Shown: positions 6,183-13,457 of the stretch, piece by piece
Layout of the letters: each line of letters begins with the position of its first letter
How positions within the stretch are numbered: the first letter of the stretch is position 1
Source: CAYJNO01 sp044432885
GTDB taxonomy: Bacteria; Bacillota_I; Bacilli_A; Erysipelotrichales; Erysipelotrichaceae
Length of the DNA stretch: 16,685 nucleotides
Direction: 5' to 3'
NCBI GenBank assembly: GCA_044432885.1
Contig: JAWXUG010000014.1
Location: 1-16,685, forward strand
The notes under the pieces: generated by a model
The model's database searches: none
Seen by the model: only the letters and a program-made list of their open reading frames with translations
Told to the model about the DNA's origin: nothing
Made by a program: the position numbers and the translations under genes

Positions 6183-9173
6183 ATGAACGCGCTTGATGAT
6201 AAAGAGATACTAGAAAAGCAACAACAAGCAGTATTTGAATTATATAAAAAATATATTGATTCTTCTTTGGATGATGATTTCTACTTAAATATATCTACAC
6301 ATTTTGTCGCTTGGACAATCTTTGAATATATTTTTGAATGTTCTAATGACGTAAAATATTTAAATGGTTTTGATGATATTGATCTAACAAAAAATAAAAA
6401 TTTTTTTAAAGAGTGTGTAAATCAGCAAGTTAAAGATCTATCTATTAAAGATGAAACGATATTTATAGAAGAACCTATTAGTGTAGAAGAAGTGATAGCT
6501 CAAAATGAACATATCGAAGAAGTAATAAACGAAGAGTTAATTGTATGTTCTTCTACAATTGATGAAATTACAAATAAATTATTTGAAGGAATAGATAGTA
6601 AAGACTATCAAAAAGTAATCAATGAATACCATAATAGAAAAGATTGCCTATTTAATTTTGTTATTGAAGATAATCAAGTTTTAATTGAGTCATATAAGGG
6701 ATCGAAGAGAGAAACTATAAAGATACCTGACTATGTACATGGGTTTAAAGAATCAAGTTTTCCATTTGCGGAAGCTTATGATGTCACACATATTGAATTA
6801 GGTAAAAGTCTAAGAAATTTAGATTATATGTTTTGGGGCTGCACCTTAGAAAAAATTGATGTATCCTCTTGGGATGTGTCTAATATCACAAGTATGCAAC
6901 ATACATTTTTTGATTGTGAGTTAAAACATATCGATGGACTAGCGAGTTGGGATGTTTCCAATGTTAAATGTATGGAGTCGATGTTTAATTCTTGCAATGC
7001 AAATTATATTGGAGATCTATCTAATTGGGATGTTTCCAATGTGGAAAATATGGACTTTATGTTTAGTGATTGCAATGCCACCTTTGTTGGAGACTTATCA
7101 AGTTGGGATGTTGGCAAAGTAACATGTTTTAACAATATGTTTGCATCGAGTAAAATAAAATATATTGGAGATCTATCTTCGTGGAATATAGATAAAAAAG
7201 ATCAAATGGACAATATGTTTAAAGATGCTTTATTTAGTCATGAGTTTACTAGTCTAAAAGATTCTATTGTTGAATATACAGAGCATTTACTGGATGGCAT
7301 AAGCAAAAGTGAATACCAAAAAGTAATTGATGACTATCATCAAAAAGATGAACATTTATTTGAGTTTATTATTGTAGATGATCAAGTATTAATCGAAAAA
7401 TATGTAGGAAAAGAAAGAGAAATGATTAAGATTCCCGATTATGTTAGCGGATTTGAAGAATTTGGCTCTCCTTTCAGCGACGAACAAGGATTAAAACATA
7501 TTGAATTGGGTAAAAGTTTAACCAGTCTAGCTTACATGTTTAAATTTTGTAAACTAGAAACAATTGATTTATCAACATTGGATGTTTCTAATGTTACAGA
7601 TATGAGTAACATGTTTGAGAATTGCTTTGCTGAGCATATTAAAGGATTGTCCTCATGGGATGTTTCTAACGTTAAAGACATGAGTTTTATGTTTTATGAA
7701 AGCGATTCAAAATCAATAAGTGATATATCTAATTGGGATGTTTCTAATGTGGAAGATATGTCATGTATGTTTGCTCAATGCAACGGTGAAGCTGGTATAG
7801 GAGATTTATCTAAATGGAATGTTATGAATGTCAAAGATATGAGTAGTATGTTTGCTGAATGTGAACCAAATTATATTGGTGATTTATCTGCTTGGAATGT
7901 GTCAAATGTAACGGATATGGATCATATGTTCAATGAAAGTCAAATCACTAACGTAGGAGATTTATCTAAATGGAATGTAGAGAATGTAAAAAGTATGAGA
8001 TATATGTTTGCTGGTTGTTGCATAACAACACTTGGTGATTTATCTTCTTGGGATGTGTCCGATGTGGAAGATATGTACTGTATGTTCAGTGAAAGCCAAA
8101 TTGCTAATGTAGGAGATTTATCTAAATGGGATGTAGATAATGTAACAGATTTTAGGGAGATGTTTAGAGAAACCAAATTAAAAACAATTGGAGATATATC
8201 TTCGTGGAATATAGATAAAAAAGATCAAATGGATAATATGTTTAAAGATGCTTTATTTAGTCATGAGTTTACTAGTCTAAAAGATTCTATTGTTGAATAT
8301 ACAGAGCATTTACTGGATGGCATAAGCAAAAGTGAATACCAAAAAGCAATTGATGACTATCATCAAAAAGATGAACATTTATTTGAGTTTATTATTGTAG
8401 ATGATCAAGTATTAATCGAAAAATATGTAGGAAAAGAAAGAGAAACGATTAAGATTCCTGATTATGTTAGCGGATTTAAAGAATATGGCTCTCCTTTCAG
8501 ATACGAACGAGGATTAAAACATATTGAATTGGGTAAAAGTTTAACCAGTCTAGCTTACATGTTTTATTCTAGTGAACTGGAAACAATTGATTTATCAACA
8601 TTGGATGTTTCTAATGTTACAGATATGAATCACATGTTTGCGCATTGCTATGCTGAGCATATTAAAGGATTGTCCTCATGGGATGTTTCTAACGTTAGAG
8701 ACATGAGTTTTATGTTTTGTGGTAGCTTTTCAGAATCAATAAGTGATATATCTAATTGGGATGTTTCCAATGTTAAATATATGGACCATATGTTTAATGA
8801 TTGCAATGCCACCTTTGTTGGAGACTTATCAAGTTGGGGTGTGTCGAATGTAAGTAGTATGATATCTATGTTTGCCGGTTGTGGCATAACAACACTTGGT
8901 GATTTATCTTCTTGGGATGTGTCAAATGTAACCTGCATGTCGGAAATGTTTAGAGGGTGCCATCAATTAAAATTTTTGGGAGATTTGGCTCAATGGAGTA
9001 TATACTGTGATTCTATTATATCTGTAGAAGAAATGTTTAAGGGCACAGATAAATCTTTGGATGTTGGAAATCTATCTCATTGGGGGGAAGAACTGTTAGC
9101 AAATGCATATGGAACTCGATATGAAGAAGATGAAAAAACAATAGGAGGTTTCTTTAAAAAGTTTATAAAATAG
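6183..9173 (+). CDS. Large BspA-type (DUF285) leucine-rich-repeat protein, in phase with the TIR gene
   Basis: The 996-residue protein starts with a helical, acidic region (1-125). Three modules follow. Each begins with a linker of about 90 residues that includes (K)IPDYV.GF and HIELGKSL (near 180, 410, and 750). Runs of BspA/DUF285 repeats then come at roughly 213-352, 452-678, and 792-959. The repeat core is DLSSWDVSNVxxMxxMFxxC, about 20 units in all. Most BspA-type proteins are exported adhesins. This one has no signal peptide, lipobox, or LPXTG, so it is probably cytosolic. No ribosome site precedes ATG 6183, which lies 6 bases after the TIR stop in the same phase. Translation therefore depends on coupling, readthrough, or an ancestral fusion. 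The LRR solenoid is a likely ligand- or protein-binding surface for the TIR domain; that role is inference. Confidence 0.85.
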   Translation: MNALDDKEILEKQQQAVFELYKKYIDSSLDDDFYLNISTHFVAWTIFEYIFECSNDVKYLNGFDDIDLTKNKNFFKECVNQQVKDLSIKDETIFIEEPISVEEVIAQNEHIEEVINEELIVCSSTIDEITNKLFEGIDSKDYQKVINEYHNRKDCLFNFVIEDNQVLIESYKGSKRETIKIPDYVHGFKESSFPFAEAYDVTHIELGKSLRNLDYMFWGCTLEKIDVSSWDVSNITSMQHTFFDCELKHIDGLASWDVSNVKCMESMFNSCNANYIGDLSNWDVSNVENMDFMFSDCNATFVGDLSSWDVGKVTCFNNMFASSKIKYIGDLSSWNIDKKDQMDNMFKDALFSHEFTSLKDSIVEYTEHLLDGISKSEYQKVIDDYHQKDEHLFEFIIVDDQVLIEKYVGKEREMIKIPDYVSGFEEFGSPFSDEQGLKHIELGKSLTSLAYMFKFCKLETIDLSTLDVSNVTDMSNMFENCFAEHIKGLSSWDVSNVKDMSFMFYESDSKSISDISNWDVSNVEDMSCMFAQCNGEAGIGDLSKWNVMNVKDMSSMFAECEPNYIGDLSAWNVSNVTDMDHMFNESQITNVGDLSKWNVENVKSMRYMFAGCCITTLGDLSSWDVSDVEDMYCMFSESQIANVGDLSKWDVDNVTDFREMFRETKLKTIGDISSWNIDKKDQMDNMFKDALFSHEFTSLKDSIVEYTEHLLDGISKSEYQKAIDDYHQKDEHLFEFIIVDDQVLIEKYVGKERETIKIPDYVSGFKEYGSPFRYERGLKHIELGKSLTSLAYMFYSSELETIDLSTLDVSNVTDMNHMFAHCYAEHIKGLSSWDVSNVRDMSFMFCGSFSESISDISNWDVSNVKYMDHMFNDCNATFVGDLSSWGVSNVSSMISMFAGCGITTLGDLSSWDVSNVTCMSEMFRGCHQLKFLGDLAQWSIYCDSIISVEEMFKGTDKSLDVGNLSHWGEELLANAYGTRYEEDEKTIGGFFKKFIK
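7164..7750 (+). repeat. Intragenic duplication, copy 1 (LRR module B)
   Basis: This 587-base stretch matches 8187-8773 with a constant offset of 1,023 bases (341 codons) and no indels. In the first 370 bases I count about nine substitutions, of which two are silent. It arose by in-frame tandem duplication within the LRR gene. Confidence 0.9.
8187..8773 (+). repeat. Intragenic duplication, copy 2 (LRR module C)
   Basis: Second copy of the 587-base segment. Differences from copy 1 change residues such as V/A, M/T, E/K, F/Y, S/R, D/Y, and Q/R. Clusters of changes sit just after the MF of each repeat. Shorter shared cassettes outside this block, for example 7070-7112 with 8801-8843 and 8011-8059 with 8874-8922, indicate further shuffling or gene conversion. 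Confidence 0.9.
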
Positions 9174-9176
9174 TTC

Positions 9177-9203
9177 AAGAGCAATTCAATGAGTGCTTTT
9201 TGT
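9177..9203 (+). terminator. Weak candidate terminator after the LRR gene
   Basis: AAGAGCA (9177-9183) can pair with TGCTTTT (9194-9200) with one G-U pair and a 10-base loop, followed by T. It begins 3 bases after the stop. The stem is weak. Confidence 0.4.
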
Positions 9204-9450
9204 GAAGTGTCTATACAGATATACCAAGATATTTTGTGCTTGTAAAATTTGGTTTACCCAAGGTTTTCTTGCCTTCGCATAAGATAAATTGAATATAAAA
9301 CCATGGGACAATTAGGGTTAGCTTACTTATTAGCAAATGTTATTTGGCTAAACAAGAAGCTTTTACCTCTAAGATTTTATCGGCAGGTGGTGGAGGATGT
9401 TACATGATATTCCTGCTAATCATGTTTGGAAGAAAGAAATGGAAAGGATG
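9204..9450 (+). other. Spacer with possible remnant of a small membrane protein
   Basis: Two overlapping short frames look protein-like but lack ribosome sites. One runs 9303-9407 (MGQLGLAYLLANVIW...). The other, in another phase, ends at 9450 with GGGGCYMIFLLIMFGRKKW, a hydrophobic segment followed by basic residues. A frameshifted relic of a small membrane protein between the LRR gene and the RyR gene would explain both. A TATAAA at 9294-9299 could be a weak -10. I cannot name the relic. Confidence 0.3.
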
Positions 9451-9457
9451 ATGTGTG

Positions 9458-10849
9458 ATGAGCAAAAAAATATGGATACTTGCCAGTGTCATTGTACTAA
9501 TAATTAGTGTATATGGTTATCTAGACTTATATCCTAATGCATATAATGATGCCTTATATTTTGCGTTTCATTTGTTTACATTCAATTATTCAATTGAAGA
9601 TTATAGTCAAATATTAATGGTCACAAGATGGATCGCCCCATTGTTGTCATTATCGGGGTTAATTCTGGTGGTAGAACTTGTCTTTATGAAAATAAAAAAT
9701 CATGTGATGAGTATAGGTGCTAAAACAATGGTTATTACAGGAAGCGGTCATGGGATGGAGCTTTTTTGTAAAGACCTCAAACAAAATCATATTCCATATA
9801 TCGCAAGTGATAATGCTTATAAAAGTGATTGTTATGTCATTATGTATGAATCTGATGAAGAGAGTCTTACACACTTTTTGAAAATGGCAGATTATTATCG
9901 TTCTTTACATCATCCCAATTTGAAGGTATATATTCAATTAGAGTCTTTTGATGAACTATTATTTAATCAATATCCATTTGATGTCTATCCATTTTCAAAT
10001 GCCGATGCGCTAGCTCAATTGTTTTGGCAATCCGAAATGAAAAAGATATGTAAGGCATGTTATGAAAAAGAGGATGCCTATCATATTTGTATTATAGGGG
10101 ATGGGATTTATGCCCAAAAGTTATTAAAGAAAGGGCTACTTACCAATATTTTTAGTATTCATCAAAAAATTGTCTATCATGTGTTTAATGATTGGACAAA
10201 GTTTCAGTATAGTTATTTAAGTTGGAAAGATATTTGTTGTGCCACCAATGAGTATATGTTGGATGAGGTGATTTTTCACCATGATGATTGGATGAAAGAT
10301 CGTACTTTATTGGATAAGATGGATTTAATCGTAATCAGTCATGATCAACAGTATGAAAACTTAAAACAGGCAAGCAAACTAAAATTTTTAAAGGATGTTC
10401 AATGTAGTGTAAAGAGTTTAATATTTGATTCTGCACTAGGTGATTTAAGTTGTTTTGAAAGCTTTGGAAATGATGAATTGACCTATAATCACAAAGTTAT
10501 ATTAAAAGAATCATTAATTCAATCAGGGAAGGCTCAACATGAAAATTATGTGAGATTACATGGTGGAGTGTCTTGGTCATCACTGAGCTACTTTCTTAAG
10601 CAATCAAATATTGAAAGTGCGAATTTTAATAAATTCAACATGAGTGAAATTAGTCAATACATTAAAGAGAATAAGGATGAGACAATGAATGAGTTGGAGC
10701 ATATTCGTTGGTCAAGATTTCATTATATGCACAATTGGCAATATGGTGAACGAAATAATGATTTACGAAGACACAATAATTTAGTGCCTTATAAAGAGCT
10801 AAATAAGGTGGATCAGTTAAAAGATCAGGAAGTCCGCAATTCAAAATAA
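9458..10849 (+). CDS. Membrane protein with TrkA-N-like Rossmann domains and a C-terminal RyR domain
   Basis: The 463-residue protein begins with a membrane module. TM1 is about 5-20 and TM2 about 58-77. Between them a hydrophobic segment (LYFAFHLFTFNYS, 33-45) sits where a pore loop would be, but it has no K+ selectivity signature. Two Rossmann-like domains follow: one from MVITGSGHGMELF (91-103, TrkA-N type GxGxxG) and one from ICIIGDGIYAQKLL (210-223). The C-terminus (about 408-460) matches the RyR domain named after ryanodine receptors: NELEHIRW, WQYGERNNDLRRH, and NLVPYKEL. Its layout is that of a bacterial ligand-gated membrane effector or channel, with NAD- or nucleotide-sensing parts. 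ATG 9458 is chosen over GTG 9455 because GAAAGGA lies 8 bases upstream. It lies downstream of the TIR-LRR pair on the same strand, suggesting a shared system; ion conduction is unproven. Confidence 0.82.
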   Translation: MSKKIWILASVIVLIISVYGYLDLYPNAYNDALYFAFHLFTFNYSIEDYSQILMVTRWIAPLLSLSGLILVVELVFMKIKNHVMSIGAKTMVITGSGHGMELFCKDLKQNHIPYIASDNAYKSDCYVIMYESDEESLTHFLKMADYYRSLHHPNLKVYIQLESFDELLFNQYPFDVYPFSNADALAQLFWQSEMKKICKACYEKEDAYHICIIGDGIYAQKLLKKGLLTNIFSIHQKIVYHVFNDWTKFQYSYLSWKDICCATNEYMLDEVIFHHDDWMKDRTLLDKMDLIVISHDQQYENLKQASKLKFLKDVQCSVKSLIFDSALGDLSCFESFGNDELTYNHKVILKESLIQSGKAQHENYVRLHGGVSWSSLSYFLKQSNIESANFNKFNMSEISQYIKENKDETMNELEHIRWSRFHYMHNWQYGERNNDLRRHNNLVPYKELNKVDQLKDQEVRNSK

Positions 10850-10850
10850 A

Positions 10851-10899
10851 AAGGATGAGCAAAATGCAGTAGATTATGCAAATAGTTCATCCTTATTTT
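10851..10899 (+). terminator. Terminator after the RyR-domain gene
   Basis: AAGGATGAGC (10851-10860) pairs with GTTCATCCTT (10885-10894) with one G-U pair, then ATTTT. The loop of 24 bases could hold a small TGCA/TGCA hairpin. It starts right after the stop codon and also faces the convergent toxin remnant. Confidence 0.65.
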
Positions 10900-11062
10900 A
10901 AAATAAATCGCTATGTGATCCTGTGCGTGTTAAATATAAAATCAGACTATTTTTATTTGTTTCATAGATAAGTAACCAATCAGGCCTGATGTGACATTCA
11001 CGCTTTTTTATGCGTTTTAAATCTTTTGTAAATTTAGTGGTCGGTTTAATTTGATACTTCAT
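10898..11062 (-). pseudogene. YafQ/RelE-type toxin with in-frame internal deletion
   Basis: The frame encodes 54 residues where YafQ-type toxins have about 90. The N-terminus MKYQIKPTTKFTKDLKRIKK (1-20) matches the start of the family. It then jumps directly to CHIRPDWLLIY (23-33) and TRTGSHSDLF (45-54), the family's C-terminal half. The missing 35-40 residues include helix 2 and the DHPLxG segment with one of the catalytic His residues. H24, D28, W29, H50, and F54 of the ribonuclease site remain. The start overlaps the antitoxin stop (ATGA, 11062-11059), the normal coupled arrangement. The reading frame is clean, so a short stable protein may be made, but mRNA cleavage is unlikely. A natural, very short paralogue is possible but less likely than a deletion. 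Confidence 0.75.
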
Positions 11063-11334
11063 TTAAGCAAATCATCTATCATCATATCTACGTTAGAATA
11101 GGATTTAAAGGCATCTGGATTTTTTTTCATTATTTCCACTTCATGAATGGCTTCAATGGTTTCTTTGTTAGGCATATCAAGTTTTAAGTCAAAGGGTAAA
11201 CCGTTATGACGGATTGTTTGTCTAAGGAATATATTGACTGCCGTAGTCATATCCATTCCCAATTCATTAAAGATTGCTGCAGACTTTTTCTTTACATCAG
11301 CATCAATTCTAATATTTGTAGTTACATTTGGCAT
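11059..11334 (-). CDS. RelB/DinJ-family antitoxin
   Basis: The 91-residue protein has the RelB/DinJ layout. An N-terminal ribbon-helix-helix DNA-binding domain contains TTNIRIDADVKKKSAAIFNE (5-24), GMDMTTAVNIFLRQTI (26-41), and the conserved GLPFDL (45-50). A C-terminal tail ending in SNVDMMIDDLLK wraps the toxin in known complexes. The ribosome site AGAGAGG lies 7 bases upstream of the ATG on the minus strand. Its stop overlaps the toxin start in ATGA, so the two are translationally coupled. Such antitoxins repress their own operon alone or with the toxin; inverted and direct repeats upstream (11391-11426) are candidate operators. With the toxin truncated, it may persist as a solitary regulator or as an antidote against related toxins. 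Confidence 0.9.
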   Translation of the reverse strand: MPNVTTNIRIDADVKKKSAAIFNELGMDMTTAVNIFLRQTIRHNGLPFDLKLDMPNKETIEAIHEVEIMKKNPDAFKSYSNVDMMIDDLLK

Positions 11335-11358
11335 TATTATAACCTCTCTTTCAATATT

Positions 11359-11426
11359 ATTATATTAATTATAAAACAATGTGTGTCTATTGTGCGGATA
11401 AGTGGCACATAATGTGCGATTAGTGG
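11359..11426 (-). promoter_or_regulatory. Promoter-operator region of the antitoxin gene
   Basis: Two overlapping candidate -10 boxes (TATAAT on the minus strand at 11364-11359 and 11373-11368) lie upstream of the antitoxin. Further up are a perfect palindrome GCACA-TAA-TGTGC (11405-11417) and two direct repeats, TGTGCGGATAAGTGG (11391-11405) and TGTGCGATTAGTGG (11413-11426), spaced by 22 bases, about two helical turns. The inner repeat would overlap the -35 region of the distal -10. This fits ribbon-helix-helix autorepression. Confidence 0.5.
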
Positions 11427-11469
11427 TTCCATATAGACTGCAAAATTTATAGCAAGGGGGGGTTGGTTC

Positions 11470-11544
11470 ATAACTTCAAGTATACCCTTTTATTATGAGT
11501 AAACATAAAAGTTTTCAAAATGCTTTATAGAAATTTAATAAATA
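11470..11544 (+). repeat. 75-bp direct repeat, right copy, at island border
   Basis: Right copy of the repeat seen at 4881-4955, same orientation, about 90% identical. Here the MSKHK frame is closed after 11 codons. It lies about 75 bases upstream of the LTA-synthase-like gene, so the two copies enclose the TIR, LRR, RyR, and toxin-antitoxin genes. Confidence 0.75.
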
Positions 11545-11620
11545 AGACATGAATTTCTTAAAGAATCTCTAGTACTATTTGATACAACATAACAAGCGGG
11601 AAAAAGATAAGAGGGGATTT

Positions 11621-13315
11621 ATGCAAGTAAAGGGAAAATACAGGGTGTTAATACACGATGTATTAAGGATATTTTATAGTGGTTTTTTATTAAACTTATT
11701 TATAGAGCTATTAAGCAAGCCCAATATGGGTAAGGCAATAAGTGAGATTATATCTCATACTCATTTATTCCTATTAAATTGGTTGGTTATAGTATTATTT
11801 TTGTCATTAAGTTTATTTTTCAAAAAGAAATCTTTTGTTTGCTTACTATTAGTGATGATTGTGGCACTTTTGGGGATTTCAAATCGAATGGTAATGAACT
11901 TTAGAAATACACCCTTATCATTCAACGACTTATGTATCCTTAAGTTAGATTTTAACTTTATGCAATCTTATGTTAGTTGGTCATCGATTTTAATGATGAT
12001 AGGATGCACCTGTTTATATTTATTTATATTGATAATTGGTTGGAAAAACAGTGAGGCTACAAAGGTTCATTTTAAGAAATCAAGCACGATATTAGGAATA
12101 TTAATGTTTATAACATTTGTCAGTTATGATACTACAGTTTCAGCCGATGTTATCTATGCGTCTAAAGGTAGTGAATATGGAGTAATCACGTCCTTTATTA
12201 AAAGTACAATCGAAAGAGGAATGGATGAGCCTGATGATTATTTCGAAGATACAATCAATGATTTAATTTTAAATACAGAGGATAAGCAGGATAAAAAGAC
12301 TCCTAATATTATTTTTGTACAACTTGAATCTTTTTTTGATCCAAATTTATTAATAGGTGTTGAATATTGCCAAAATCCTATTCCTAATTTCACTGCTTTA
12401 AAAGAAAAATATACAAATGGTATGTTAGATGTGGCAGTATTAGGTGGTGGGACCGTAAACAGTGAATTCGAAGTACTTACAGGAATGAACTTAGATTACT
12501 TAGGAAACCGAGAATATCCATATGAAACACTGCTAAAGGATCAAACGGTGGATAGTTTGGCTTATAATTTAAAAGATAAAGGATATGAGACCTACGCCAT
12601 TCACAATAATACGGCTACTTTTTATGATCGTGATTTGGTTTATCCCAATCTAGGCTTTGATCATTTTATTTCAAGTGAGTATATGGAAGGTACAACAAAA
12701 AATCCAATTGGATGGATTAAAGATAAACATCTAACAAAAGAAATTATAAACTGTTTAAGCGATTCTGATAAAAGTGATTTTATCTTCACCATTAGTATGC
12801 AAGGACATGGTGCTTTTCCTAGCGAAAAGCTCGATGAAAATACGATAAAGGTAACAAATAGTCCGTATAAGCAAGAGTTAGAAAATCAAATTGAGTATTA
12901 TGTCAGTCAATTGTATGAGATGGACCTGTTTATTGTTGATTTAATTGAAGAAGTCAATCAATTAAATGAAGATACGATCATCGTTTTCTATGGGGATCAT
13001 TTACCGCCCCTACAAATTGAGGAAGAAGACTTGAACAATCATAATCTTTATCAAACAGAATATGTAATTTACGCTACTTATGAAATAGAACCTCAGGATG
13101 AACCCTTAGAAACCTACCAATTAGGAGCAAAAGTTGCGCAGCTAGCAGAAATGAATATGGGTATAATGGCAACTTATCATACATTAAATCGAGAAGAATT
13201 TAGTTATGAGAAAGGGATAGAACTATTAATGTATGATATGTTGTATGGGAAAAACTACGCTTTAAATCAAGAAGTACGTATTCCAAGTGAAATGATGATG
13301 GGAATAGGTGGATAG
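11621..13315 (+). CDS. LTA synthase family sulfatase-like phosphoglycerol transferase
   Basis: The 564-residue membrane protein has about five N-terminal TM helices (near 9-31, 49-67, 71-86, 122-140, 157-172) and an extracytoplasmic sulfatase-fold domain from about 228. Metal and catalytic motifs are NIIFVQLESFFD (metal-binding E236), GGGTVNSEFEVLTG (nucleophile T278), SMQGHGAF (H396), and FYGDHLPP (D459, H460), as in LtaS. LtaS-type enzymes transfer glycerol phosphate from phosphatidylglycerol to lipoteichoic acid or modify other envelope glycans; the exact acceptor here is unknown. ATG 11621 is preceded by AAGAGGGG; an in-frame TTG at 11579 has no ribosome site. It marks the right border of the accessory island. 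No clear promoter or strong terminator is seen around it. Confidence 0.88.
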   Translation: MQVKGKYRVLIHDVLRIFYSGFLLNLFIELLSKPNMGKAISEIISHTHLFLLNWLVIVLFLSLSLFFKKKSFVCLLLVMIVALLGISNRMVMNFRNTPLSFNDLCILKLDFNFMQSYVSWSSILMMIGCTCLYLFILIIGWKNSEATKVHFKKSSTILGILMFITFVSYDTTVSADVIYASKGSEYGVITSFIKSTIERGMDEPDDYFEDTINDLILNTEDKQDKKTPNIIFVQLESFFDPNLLIGVEYCQNPIPNFTALKEKYTNGMLDVAVLGGGTVNSEFEVLTGMNLDYLGNREYPYETLLKDQTVDSLAYNLKDKGYETYAIHNNTATFYDRDLVYPNLGFDHFISSEYMEGTTKNPIGWIKDKHLTKEIINCLSDSDKSDFIFTISMQGHGAFPSEKLDENTIKVTNSPYKQELENQIEYYVSQLYEMDLFIVDLIEEVNQLNEDTIIVFYGDHLPPLQIEEEDLNNHNLYQTEYVIYATYEIEPQDEPLETYQLGAKVAQLAEMNMGIMATYHTLNREEFSYEKGIELLMYDMLYGKNYALNQEVRIPSEMMMGIGG

Positions 13316-13408
13316 TTAGAAAAACGTTTGTAGTACTTTGCAAACTATGATTATAGAGGATGAGCTTATATTATTTTGAAAGAAACTGAGGTATTTTCTG
13401 AAAATAGT

Positions 13409-13437
13409 TTGAAACAAAAGATTATCCTTTGTATAAT
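13409..13437 (+). promoter_or_regulatory. Near-consensus sigma-A promoter of the peptidase gene
   Basis: TTGAAA (13409-13414), a 17-base spacer, and TATAAT (13432-13437). Transcription would start near 13444, just before the ribosome site GGAGGTG (13447-13453). This excludes the in-frame TTG at 13440 as a start. Confidence 0.8.
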
Positions 13438-13457
13438 GGTTGCAATGGAGGTGTTTT

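Noticed and set aside
7940..8176. Minus-strand frames opposite the LRR gene (also 8648-8938)
   Set aside because: They are shadows of the regular repeat codons on the other strand; no ribosome site and no independent protein character.
6183..9173. The LRR repeats as a tandem DNA element such as a CRISPR array
   Set aside because: The repeats are degenerate at DNA level, about 70 bases in protein phase, and encode DUF285 units; there are no constant repeats with unique spacers.
10662..10862. Minus-strand frame opposite the RyR domain
   Set aside because: The plus strand encodes a recognisable RyR domain here, and the minus frame has no ribosome site or known motif.
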